Assembly (NCBI RefSeq): GCF_022605725.1 | Contig: NC_065554.1 | Coordinates: 17,255,100-17,319,099 of the forward strand | Reading direction: 5' to 3' | Source of the DNA: Anthonomus grandis grandis | Lineage: Eukaryota; Arthropoda; Insecta; Coleoptera; Curculionidae | DNA length: 64,000 nucleotides | In this document: positions 48,366 through 58,799 of the stretch, one piece after another | Numbering within the stretch: position 1 is the stretch's first letter | Layout: the number at the start of each line of letters is the position of its first letter | Made by a program: the position numbers and the translations under genes | Notes under the pieces: generated by a model | Databases searched by the model: none | Told to the model about the DNA's origin: nothing | Seen by the model: the letters and a program-made list of their open reading frames with translations, nothing else

Positions 48366-49635
48366 AATACAGAGGACAAGGACAAAAACGTCTTACTTTT
48401 AAATGAAAATGTTTCCATGATAAATTATATTTATTATTTGTTGGATATTTCTTTGAACATACCTTATGACATTCATCATATTAAGTTAATCTTGTTGATG
48501 TTGTGTTATTTAAGAAAAAGTTTAAATTTTTCAAAAAGTATGTGGTAAGCTCACAAAATATTCAATAAAATTGTTGCTGTTAGTATAGTAAGAGTTTGTT
48601 TTAATTATACGTGTAATATAGACAATATGCAAAGGCAACATCTTGATCGTAAAACACATCTGCGAGCTATATTACTGCCAACCAGCTAAGCAGTGAGCTT
48701 CAAAAAGTTTATGGCTTTAGTGTCACTGTCCGAACAATAAGGAATAGGTTACATCTAAACAATCTTTACTCCAGATGTCCTGTTAGAGCTCCAGTACTAT
48801 CCCATCGAAATCGCGCTTCGCGAAAGGAGATTAGGAGATCAGCCGAAGAATATCAGAATCGGCATTAACGTAAATGGGCATTCGTTTTACCGATTAATCG
48901 ATATTTCATTTACGTCCAGGGTTACGAATATTAATGGTCTGGCAAACACCTAGTAACGCGTCTCGCTTATAAACCATTTGAGAAGTTGACGGATACTAAG
49001 GCAAAACTTTCATGGATTGGCTTGAAGTTTCGATAGATTTTCAGGCTAACCTGGTTCCCAATAAAAGCTTTTTAATAGCGAACTAGCACCAATATCAAAT
49101 TTTGGAAGCCTCTGTCTTATCTACGCGTTACAGATTTTAATAAATATTTTGTACTTATGCACAATAATATACTTACTTATATTGCAAGAACTGCTACAAA
49201 TTTTTTGGACCAGTAAAATATTCAGATATTGGCATGGCCTGTGTAATCTCCTTACTTGAATCCTATTGAGCACTTTTGGGATGCGTTGAAAAAGCGTATT
49301 TTAAATCAGGGAAAAGTGATCCGGGCAAAACGACATTGACAATGTAATTAGAAGCATACCACACATATGTCAAGCTATTATTTACAATAGGAAGAACTCT
49401 ATTAGACAAAACGTTTTCTTTTCTATTAACTTTTTTATTTTTTAATATTTCAAATTTCTGAAATTCTGTCACATGTTCTTAATCACCTGGTAAATAAGGA
49501 TAAATTTTTATGTTCTTAATAAATGTTTAGCAGTATTTCCGCAATTAATTCAGGTTGTCATGTTTAATTTCAATTTTTTCTAAATTTTTATTTAATTGCT
49601 TTTTAATACTTTTGTCCCTTAAACCATTTTAATGC
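48366..49635 (+). mobile_element. Tc1-like transposon, copy A, with weak terminal repeats
   Basis: Plus-strand transposase traces across stops and frameshifts: RCPVRAPVLSHRNRASRKEI (about 48775), SAEEYQNRH, KLSWIGLKFR (about 49007), and PYLNPIEHFWDALKKRILNQ (about 49252), the SPDLNPIEHLWD signature. The N-terminal helix-turn-helix region (AQTIRNRLH-like) is at about 48720. Left end ACAGAGGACAAGGACAAAAA and right end (inverted) GTTTAAGGGACAAAAGTATT share a GGACAAAA core. The second copy at 58800-60460 defines the same boundaries independently. Confidence 0.75.
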
Positions 49636-49639
49636 GTGT

Positions 49640-51254
49640 CTCTATCTAATTTAAACGGTTTTTGTAAAGAAATTAATAAATAATTAATTGGAATAATTAA
49701 AAATAAATAATTAAAAAGAGATTAAAAAGATATTCTTCTCTTAAGATTTTTTGCTAACGAAATACACATATAAATAAAGGGCTTGACTGAATTGGCAAGA
49801 TCTGTTTCAATTTGAAATTCAATTTGAGTAGTTAGCTTTAATATCTGAATTTGCTTTAAATAACGGTTCTTATAGCTATTTTAATTTAAACGCTTTTTTG
49901 ATGGAAAATATAATATAATTATAATACTCATTATTTTTCCAGATATGTTTTAGTTATCTTTAATATTAAATGCTTTCAGATACCAATACATGGAAAGGGA
50001 AACTGACCTAAAATTGTTTTTATAAGTTTGGTTTGGAATTAAATTAATGTTTGTAAATAATTAGTACTCTTAAATATTAAGGAAAATATTCAAGATAATA
50101 TTTAATAATAAACAGGACTATTATAAAATTCTCTTTTTCAATCAGTCTACAGGATATCGATTAAATTATAATTTGCACGATACTTGTAGACAATACATAC
50201 GTAGGCAATATAAAAATTGACGGAAATTTTAAATTAAGATAGTTAAGAAGTTTATCATCTAGTTTATCATATGTTCTGTATTTTTTAAAAATTTGGCTAT
50301 AAAATTTTTTTATAGCCATGTAACTGAATTAGTTCAAAAGAGTAATAAGCCCATATAAGAACTGTGAAAGTGGAACAAATAGTCAGATTAATAATGAATA
50401 TTCATGGTCGTAATCAAAATATTATTATTTTTAATTTTTTAGCCTTTTTCTTAGTAATTTTTTAAATTTTAAGTTAAAGCATTTTTTCCCAAATTTTTAC
50501 CATTAACCTTAAACCATTTTTCTGCATTGCCCTATTACTAAAATATATTTCTCAATTAATTAGTGGATGCTGTATTTTTAATTAGAAAGTAATATTGCAA
50601 TAAAAAATTAGATTTTTTAATTTAGGGAAAGCTACCGAATTATTTATTTATTTATTTATTTATTAACGGAATCCATTTACAAAAGTATTACATAGCATAC
50701 CCATACAAACATATATATTCAGATACAAAACTATCTATAAATCAGTGAAAGGTGTAGATGAGTAAATTAATTAAAGCCCCTATGAAATAATATTCTTTAA
50801 TTGCCCCTTAAAAGATGTTATCCTAAAGTCAAAAAATTTTTATAACTAAAAAACATTTTTTAAGGCTTATATGTATAATGTATATTTAAAATAAATATCT
50901 GACGTTTACCAAACAAATAAATAGGAAAAATAGGCCGCTAATTTAAAACAATTGCTAGCAGACAAAATTTTGCCGAGCGTGTCGTGATTCGGGCCATAAA
51001 ATCAAACCAGTGTCCCCAATAAATCCCGGTTTTTAATTCGAGGAATGCTCAGCGAGCCAGAATCTTGCAGACCGGGAAAATTTATCACTAAAATGTGTGT
51101 GATTAATACGACTTCGGTTAGACCATCGGCAGCTGCACATAAATCTGACATAGGTTTTGATGGTTGAGTTAATAAAGTTTGACTGTCATTATAAACGTTA
51201 ATTAAAGCTACAATAATTTGGTAAGTATGTTAAGGGTTAACATAGATTAAATAC
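49640..51254. other. Intron sequence with a TTTA microsatellite and a GC-richer island
   Basis: A (TTTA)n run occupies about 50642-50664. A GC-richer island at about 50960-51130 (words CCGAGCGTGTCGTGATTC and CAGACCGGGAAAATTTATC) sits about 130 bp 3' of the exon at 51255-51463, inside its downstream intron. No ORF was found. Confidence 0.4.
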
Positions 51255-51463
51255 CTGTTTCGAACATTTTCATAGCGTCAGTCGGCAGCCATTGCCTCCA
51301 CATTTTTCCCAATTCCTTTCTTGGCAAAGGATCGTCATGTCCCAAGGCAGGAAAAACAAACTGCGATGAAAACGTCTTTCGTAGCAAATCAGTCACATTT
51401 TGGATAATTTCCAGTTGCTTTTCTTCTTTTAGGTGTCGCATTGCATGATGGGATATCGCGTCC
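51255..51463 (-). CDS. SMPDL3-like phosphodiesterase, internal exon (GHDD motif region)
   Basis: This 209-nt exon has one base completing a codon, 69 codons and one base carried on. It starts after an acceptor reading TTATTTTTAG and ends at CAG|GTATTT. The peptide opens with DAISHHAMRHLKEEKQ, continues through LEIIQNVTDLL, contains FVFPALGHDDP near residues 35-45, then MWRQWLP and ends MFET plus a split Gly. This matches the segment of acid sphingomyelinase-like phosphodiesterases between the TGD metal motif and the GGYY segment. In human family members the equivalent loop reads GNHD/GNHE, where Asn binds zinc and His is catalytic. Here it is GHDD, so either the insect lineage uses a different register or key residues are replaced. 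The next exon begins with the codon remainder that completes this Gly. Confidence 0.9.
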
Positions 51464-54235
51464 CTAAAAATAAAGTAATTTATTTTTATTGCTGAAGCCT
51501 TTTAACGTGCCATAAAACTACACTTTAGGCTATTAAATAAATGACTCAAGGGGAGGCCAATAAATATTTTTTTGGAATTTAAGGTAGCGCAAAGGTAAAT
51601 TATGGATCTATATGTATGTAAATAGGTGTAGGGTGATAAAAGAAGGTATACGTTAAAATTGCCAACTTCTTGTTATCTAGTTTTACATCAAATTTAAAAA
51701 AAAATATAATTTTATTTGGACAAAAAACTTGGATTTAGCCCTGGTTGGAGGGTCGTGGGATTACAAAGTTAAGGACATTGAGGATGAACTTTTTTAGGTA
51801 CTACTTTTTGTGACCTTCAAAATTTGACAGAAATGTAGAAGAGTCAGGAATGTACAAAATTTTAAAATAATCATGCAAGTCAAAAGTTCCCACCCATACT
51901 TTAATATGCCATAATTTATGACCAAAAACTTAGGGTAAAGAAAGAATGACAATGCGTCACCGATTTCCCAATTGTCCTTGTTAAAATGCAATACGCTGCA
52001 CATCTCGGGCTTTTCTGCGTTAAATTGATTTAAACTCTACCTAGTAGAAAAGGAGTGTTGGAACACTATTATTCCGTTTTTAGCTTATGTAACTTAATTA
52101 TTGTAAGTTAATTAAAAATTGAAATTCGCACTAAAATGTGTATACAAATGACGTTACATTATCTTTGTTAAGGTTTCTCATGACTCAAGTTTTATTTTGA
52201 AAAAACAATAACTTAGATATCTGTTTTATGAAAATATACGGGAGTGTAGTGATTTCGAGATTGTGATTGTCTGTACGAGATATGTCAATTTTAGTAGACC
52301 ACCTTAATTTAAATAAAGAAATATTAAAATCTTTACATTAAAGCGAAAGAAAAAATGGACAACTGTGATGACTTTAAAAATATATTTCATTAATTTCTAT
52401 AAAAAATTGATGCTTGAGTATATATGTATTGGCGTCATTTTCAGAAAAAAACGTATTGAGAGTACCGGTTCGGTAAGCGACTTTGATACATACATTTAGT
52501 TAGTGTGTATAATATACTTTTTGTGTCTAGTTAGGATTTTTTGTTAAAAGGAATAATTTTTAAATGTTTTTTTAAAAAATGAACCTATGTTATCTTTAAT
52601 ATTAAACTCATATTGGTATATGCTTATATAATAATATAATACCTACTATAAAGAAAATAGTATAATTATACAAAATTATAAGTTTATCATTTTAATGTTT
52701 ATAAAAATAATTATTAGCAGTTAAGCCAATAAGACAAAAAAGAGGTTTGTTTATTAACTATAGAATAGATATTCTTTTAAAACAGAAATTTTATCATATT
52801 TAAGGCTACAAAAAAGCGCATTTTATTATATTTGATATAAGCGGATATATCTTTGCAATCTCGATTAAGATCAATTTTTCATCATCTCTTAATTAAGTAA
52901 AAAAACACTTTTTGCACTTTCCAGTAAACTCTTAAAATTATAGCTGAGTTAATGATGTTATCTAACCAAAGCCGTTTCACCGGAACAGATTAAAAAATAA
53001 TTTTTTAATACTGTTCCTGGTAGCAGAGCGTTTAAAATTACATACTGCTAAAATCGATACTGTGCTTAGTCGAAAAGTGAAGAACACTTTTTTACTAACC
53101 AGCAGCTAATAAATGATTGAAATCACAGCTGAAATAATAATATTCTTGTATTCAATAAAAATATAAAATAAAATTTATTATTTTTCTATTTACGAGTCTT
53201 AAAAATTTAAACTATGGTAGCTGATAAAAATTGAAAAAAAAATTACCTGACAAAAAATTAATGAATTTTTAAAATTACGACTAAGTTAGCGGGTGTGAAA
53301 TTAATAAAACAATATTTTTTTATTTATTCTTTTTCAAGTTTTTAAATTTCTCAATTGCGGTCAATTTAATTTAAAATGCATTTATTGGTATCTTATTGTT
53401 TGAAATTTTCACATTTATTTTATTGTCCCCCTTGGTTGTATCGGTTTACCCCTTAAAGGTAAATTGTTGAGTTTTTTGAATTAAATAATTTTGAATTGCC
53501 TTTATTTCTTGTCTTATAGATTTTTCTGTATAAAAAATATATAGATTATATATGACTGCAGCTTAATTGCGTTTATCTTCTGGTAAAGTAATTTCTCTAA
53601 ATCCTATTCAGTTTTATTTGAAGCAGTCTTAAAATGGCTTTATGGGTTTCAATACATTGTAGTAAAGTAATTTAAAATACAAGCAAATATATGCACATAA
53701 AACGCTTTACGATCAGACATTAAAAGCATAAAGAAATAAAATATACTTGTGTTAAATACTAACAATATTACAATAGATTATTTGAGCAATTATTTATTTA
53801 TATTTTTAAAAATATGCTTTGCAATGTTCATTTTTTTAACTTAAAAAAAATGGTTTACTCTTTTAGTTCATTCAAAATAGAAATACATAAAAACTACTTC
53901 AGGCTTTAACTGGAAAAAAATATCTTCTTTTTTTTGTTTAATCTCGAAATATTCTATTTATAGAAGGTATAAAGTAAATTAAATAGGAAATTGCAATTTA
54001 GGCATTATATTACCAAATCAGCGTTTTACAAATTATCATTACTATAATGATAATATTTAATACGATTTCTCGATAAAATTAAAATAAACCTAAAGCTTTA
54101 TAAGCTTCATTGAATTTTGATCATTTTGCCGGCAAAATTGGTTTTTAAAAAATTAAAATTCGATTGTAATCAGCCAAACTTTGCGGTATTGCTTACTCTT
54201 TTAAAATAAATAATTATATTATATAATTTAAACCA
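51464..54235. other. AT-rich sequence upstream of the first recognised exon; no feature
   Basis: The minus-strand exon preceding 51255-51463 should carry the D-x-H and TGD metal motifs of the phosphoesterase. I searched for a WTGD-like or TD(L/I)H-like exon here and found none. A 69-codon minus-strand frame (51794-52003) has no known motif. Confidence 0.35.
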
Positions 54236-54237
54236 GA

Positions 54238-54380
54238 TTTAATACCAACCAAACTCTTTAATTTACTCTTGACATGTATTTTGCCAACAATATAATTCTC
54301 TTAAAAATCCTAGCAAAATCATTAGTGAATCACATATCAAGAGTAAAATAAACAGTTTTGATTAAGGTAAAACTAATGTG
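54238..54380. mobile_element. Foldback MITE, copy 2
   Basis: The left arm (about 54241-54278, ACCAAACTCTTTAATTTACT followed by CTTGACATGT) pairs imperfectly with the inverted right arm (54331-54380, reading GTTTTACCTTAATCAAAACT then GTTTATTTTACTCTTGATAT from the right). The arm core GTTTTACC..TAATCAAAACT and TTTATTTTACTCTTGA is the same as in the element at 43223-43347, so they are copies of one family. Confidence 0.65.
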
Positions 54381-54399
54381 ATTCAAGTTCATACTCACA

Positions 54400-55130
54400 T
54401 TGCATACTAAATAACTATTGAGTAAATACTAATCATATACAGCGCTCAAATGATTTATAGGAACGTAATATTAATTAGTCCTAATCATTTTAAAATTATA
54501 TCCAGTTGAGTTATGCCTTAAAATTTTAATAAATCTAAATATTTTTTAAAATAATATGAAATTGGTAATTCGTAATCAAATATAAAAAAGTAATTTTTTT
54601 TAGGTAAAACGTTTAAGTCAGTTTAAAGAAGCTAATCGGAGAAACGTTTTGCTTTTCTTGTATTTTTCAGTTAAAATAATTAAACAAGGAAATATGGACA
54701 TAATACTCAAAGCTAATACCCGTTTCCAGGTCTTAAATAGGGTAAAAGATAAAGTACAATTTTTTCCAGAAGCAAGGTAATAAGGAGGGTTGCTTTTCCT
54801 GAAAACATTTGGATTACTACAATAAATATTTCCCTTGTTGGCTGTCATATTTTCGATACAACTTTTCTACATAAATATATTTTAAATATTTATAGATGAA
54901 TCAGACCTTATTGACTTTAACGCAAAATGCATACAATTGATTTTTTTAGAACTTTACCTCTTTAAACTTTCTTAAAAAAAGGCAATAAATATAAGAAGAT
55001 TTAGATTGACAGGATAGTTAATTGGGAAAAATAGTAAAAGAATACAGAAAATAAACTTTTATTAGGCTAATAGTTATTTGAATTTACTTAAAAAAACCTA
55101 CTTATTTTATTAAAAATTAAATTAATTAAT
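54400..55130. repeat. Diverged direct repeat, unit 1
   Basis: Similar along its length to 55960-56680 (offset about 1.55 kb). Matching words in order include GTTGAGTTATGCCTTA, AATAAATCTAAAT, AAGGAGGGTTGCTTTT, TTCCCTTGTTGGCTGTC and AGACCTTATTGA. A 76-codon minus-strand frame in this unit is not open in the other, so it is not a conserved gene. Confidence 0.75.
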
Positions 55131-55339
55131 AAAATCAATTTTATTATTCAACATTCTAACATAACTTTTTTTTTAAATTAAAATCTTGTCTATATTATCA
55201 ACAAAACAAATAAAAAAGACACAAATTTTCATTTAAATTGATTTATATTCCAAGAAAAATTTGTAGATATGATTCTAGAGCATATTCTGATGTTTATTTC
55301 ATAGCATTGTCCCTTTATCTTTTTTGAGGTTTTGAACTT

Positions 55340-55620
55340 TCTAGTAAGTGCAAACTTTTAAATAAAAGACATTCTTCTAAGGCACTATTACTTAAAAAAG
55401 GCAATAATTTAGAGTTTCTTATTGAAACTAATTTGATTTAAAAATAAGTATTGTAGAGAGTTTTCTTAAAAATATTTTCTTTTTCATAAAAATATTCTTA
55501 TTAATAAAATTAATAAAATTTCGGACTTTAAAATGAGTGGTTAAATGAGACATTATTTTTTATACATTACCAATGCAATTATTTTTAAAATTTTCTTAGT
55601 GTGGACTATATTTCCTTAAA
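55340..55620. repeat. Diverged repeat shared with 61150-61310
   Basis: AAATAAAAGACATTCTTCTA at about 55361 corresponds to AAATAAAAGACATTCTTTTT at about 61160. Following words (ATAATTTAGAGTTTCTTATT, CCAATGCAATTATTTTTAAA, TTTTCTTAGTGTGGACTATA) recur in order near 61210-61310 with an internal gap. It is a family of unknown interspersed repeat. Confidence 0.6.
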
Positions 55621-55959
55621 AAATAACTACATTCATTTCCAAATTACGTTGACCTATTACTATCATAATATTAAATTTAATGTAAAAAAATCTTAGTATA
55701 AGATAATCATGAGACATAATTTACTTAGGTCATCTTTCGAAATTTTTGCCTTTCAGGTTGTCATAACTAAGTCACCTATTTATATTTTTTGTTCTGACTA
55801 AAATAAATTATGTTTGGCGTGACTAACTGATGTAATTTAACTGTCACACCAAAGGCTCTAACCATAGGATTAATATATTATGTAACTTAAAATAATTAAT
55901 AAAATATTTCATACCTTACAAATTTAGAAATAACAAGATCCAGACATATTAAATGCTTG

Positions 55960-56680
55960 TTGAATGAATACTAACCAGCGCATATACATAGGGCTCATAT
56001 AGATATATAGTATAAGTCATATAAATATATACATAGAGAGTAAATAACTTTTTTTTAATATGGAGATCACATCGAGTTAAGTTATGCCTTATGATGTCAA
56101 TAAATCTAAATGATACTAACATGATAATTCTTAATAAAATATATACACTAAAAATTTTAAAGGTAATACGTTTAAGTAAGTTTTAAGAATCTGATCGGAG
56201 AAATATGTTGCTTTCCTTGTACCTTTCAGTTCAAGTATTTAAATAAGAAAATATGAACATAATACTCAAAACAAATACCCATTTTCAGGTCTTAAATGGG
56301 GTAGAAGATAAAGTCAAATATTTTCCAAAAACAAGGTAGTAAGGAGGGTTGCTTTTTCTGAAAATATTTGGATAACTAGAATAAATGTTTCCCTTGTTAG
56401 CTGTCGTATTTTAAATAATACTTTTTTAGATAAACATATTTGAAATGTTTAGAGATAAATAAGACCTTATTAAATTGAACGTAAAATACATACAATTTGA
56501 TTTTTTTGTAACTTAAAAATATAAAAAAAAAGCCGCAATGAATATGAGAAGATTAAGACCTATAGAATGGTTAATTGAAAAAAATAAGAAAAGAATATAA
56601 GAAAAAAACTTTTATTCGTCTAGATGTAATCATATTTGTTTAAAGAAAATATATTTATTTAACTTATAAATAAAAATATT
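55960..56680. repeat. Diverged direct repeat, unit 2
   Basis: Partner of 54400-55130 in the same orientation. Word order is conserved, with AAGGAGGGTTGCTTTTTCTG and TTCCCTTGTTAGCTGTCGTA as clear anchors. Divergence is high, indicating an old tandem duplication or two insertions of one element. Confidence 0.75.
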
Positions 56681-56689
56681 TCATATATA

Positions 56690-57740
56690 AAAAAAAGTAT
56701 ATTTTTTGTATTTCTATAATGTTTTTTTTTAAATTTGTATTTTCTTTATTGGATTTTATTAGTATAAAAGTAGTTCTAAAATTTACATATATCACTTTTC
56801 ATTTAATTCTCATATTTCGTATTTCCACGCAAGATTATGATTGATTGATTATGACATGATTTTTTATCACGTGTTTAAAAGAATTTTCTGTAAGCTAAAA
56901 TAATTCTACATTTATTATTTTTGTTATGTCTGATTGGTCTATCAACCCTAAGAGACACTCTGCTCTTTCGTTCAAAATTCAATTTTTCTATATTGATTTC
57001 TCAATGTTTTATCCTTCCTTGACTCCTTTATACGAAAATATGTAGATCTAACTTAAGCCCCAGTTAAAAATATATCAGTTCTCGAAAGTTACCCCGCATA
57101 TAAAGAACTTTACGGAAAACCGATTGTCACGGTCAAAAGAACAGGAAAGCGGACTCGGTCAATAGATTCCTTGGAAAGTTTTAAAATTATTCTGGTGGTG
57201 TGCACCAAAAGTTTGACAAAGATTTGGGATATTCGATTTAAAATTTCAAATGCAACCTACCGGATTTTATGCAAGTTTAAAGTTTTTGAAATATACACTT
57301 TTTTTCTTTTATTAACATTTGTTTTGTCAAACAGAATAAACCAAATTGCTATACTAATAATTATATTGCATGTTCTTATTAACAACGAGAACATAATATA
57401 ATCCAGCTGACACAACACATCAAAACTAATCAGCTGAACAAAGATATTCAGTTTCACGGGCGAACAGTCAAAGCACACAGAACGGCATCCAGCTACAAAT
57501 TTGTGTTGTTTGCTGATTACTTATTTCAGAGATTCTGCTGAATTTTGATGACAAATAATTAGAAAGGCGGGAGTCGGTCATTTAAAGCACGAAACTTTCT
57601 TCAAGTTTAGCGGTTGCGGCAAAGTTTGACAAGCTTTACAAATTAGCGACCGACTTCGACCAAATTTACAATTCTAATGAAAGTAAGGATTTTAAAAAAA
57701 TTTGTTTTTTTTGTTTGTCAAAAAAACGTAAAAATCATCA
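56690..57740. other. Non-coding sequence with a GC-richer island
   Basis: Positions about 57080-57160 and 57400-57680 are less AT-rich (words CCAGCTGACACAACACATC, GAAAGGCGGGAGTCGGTC and AGCGACCGACTTCGACC). The 76-codon plus-strand frame at 57171-57401 has no known motif. It could be regulatory or promoter-proximal DNA, by composition only. Confidence 0.35.
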
Positions 57741-57746
57741 TTTATA

Positions 57747-58760
57747 CAGTGTGTCCATTATAAGGATGTATATCATGAGATCTTAAGAAACAATCGAGGT
57801 ACAAAGATTGTTAAAGTAGAGAAAAATTGCGCATTCTCAAGACTAACAATATACTATTTAGAAAGTTTAAAAATGCCGAGTTTAGTTCCGAATATATGCC
57901 AAAAAAAAAACAAAATTTGCCAATTTCGTTTTTATTTTTTTTCGGCGCTATTATAAAGTGATATATCTTATGTTACAGCAACACCGTTGAAGCTGGTCGT
58001 ATGTAAATACCTCTTTAAAGAAAAAATAATCCAGTACCAAAGTGTTGGGAGGATTGGCTTCGAATCTTAAGCAGTATGGTACATTCAAGAAACCAGTATC
58101 GTCAAGAAATAATAAGCCCTGTATTAAAGAAAAAGAAAATAATGTATTAGCTGTAACTAAAAATCCCGAAATATCTGTTAGAAAAATTAAAAATACCGCT
58201 GGAATACCGAAATCTACTGCTAATTACATTTTGAAAAAAAAAACAAAAATTCCACTAGATCAAATTCAGAATCAGTCAAGGCAGAGGAAGGAAAAGCGAA
58301 ATGTCAGGAAGATGAAACATGTCCCCAAAGGATTATCTAGTCGGACGAGAGTATGGTTACACATAATGGAACTTTTAACTGAAGAATAATCCATTATTGG
58401 TCAAGCGTTAATTCCTCAATCAACCAAATAACACACATTAGCACCGTTTTGATTTTAATTTGTGGGTTGGGATTTTTTAAACAGATTTAATAGACCCCTT
58501 TTCTTACAAAAAATTTCTTAACCGGATTATTATCGCCAATTATTGGAATGCGATTTGGATGAATCCTTGGACAACTTACCGCTTGCAAAGGTTAGAAACT
58601 GTTAATTAGAGCCAAGTGGTGCTTCTGCGCACAATGCCGTAATCGTGCATGAGTATCTGCCGAATAGATTTCTGCGAAAATTCATAGGATCACATACAAC
58701 AGTTTCGTGGCTCATTGTTCACCAGACATAACTTCGTTCGATTTTTTTGAATCGTAAATA
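57747..58760 (+). mobile_element. IS630/mariner-superfamily transposon, right end missing
   Basis: The left terminus CAGTGTGTCCATTATAAGGA at 57747 follows TA. No inverted partner was found to the right, where another transposon (58800-60460) begins at once, so the right end is probably lost. The interior holds a decayed transposase on the plus strand (58042-58750). Confidence 0.65.
58042..58750 (+). pseudogene. Transposase remnant with helix-turn-helix N-terminus
   Basis: The open frame 58042-58389 starts GLASNLKQYGTFKKPVSSRN, then ENNVLAVTKNPEISVRKIKN and GIPKSTANYILKKK, an HTH region typical of mariner-type transposases in insects (VLAxVxxNPxxSxRxIxxxxGISxxxVxRILK). Beyond its stop, the traces DYYRQLLECDLDESLDNLPL (about 58526), EPSGASAHNAVIVHEYLPNR (about 58610) and FIGSHTTVSWL (about 58679) fit the catalytic half. 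ASAHNA stands where APPHxA follows the second catalytic Asp. Several stops and at least one frameshift are present. Confidence 0.75.
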
Positions 58761-58799
58761 ACCTGATATTAATTTAATATTTTGAACCAAGCATTTCTA

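Larger units (their letters stand above)
7674..51463 (-). other. Partial gene: acid sphingomyelinase-like phosphodiesterase (SMPDL3-type), four internal exons
   Basis: Gene-level entry joining the four exons listed separately. Order on the minus strand is 51463-51255, 44349-44192, 20952-20757, 7786-7674. Junction phases agree throughout: phase 2 into the first exon, phase 1 between the first and second (both halves give Gly), phase 0 between the second and third, phase 1 between the third and fourth (again Gly), and phase 0 at the last donor. Together they encode about 225 continuous residues without a stop. Family members hydrolyse phosphodiester bonds, such as nucleotide or lipid headgroup bonds, with a two-zinc calcineurin-like site, and are secreted or lysosomal. 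The introns are about 6905, 23239 and 12970 bp and hold many transposons. The N-terminal exons with the first Asp/His metal ligands and the C-terminal exons were not located. Family assignment is firm; substrate and exact orthology are not known. Confidence 0.9.

Noticed and set aside
54618..54848. A 76-codon minus-strand frame that might be a small gene.
   Set aside because: The homologous repeat unit at 55960-56680 does not keep the frame open.
57171..57401. Plus- and minus-strand frames in a GC-richer patch considered as a 5' exon of the phosphodiesterase.
   Set aside because: No D-x-H or TGD metal motif or matching phase-2 donor was found, and the peptides have no similarity to the family.
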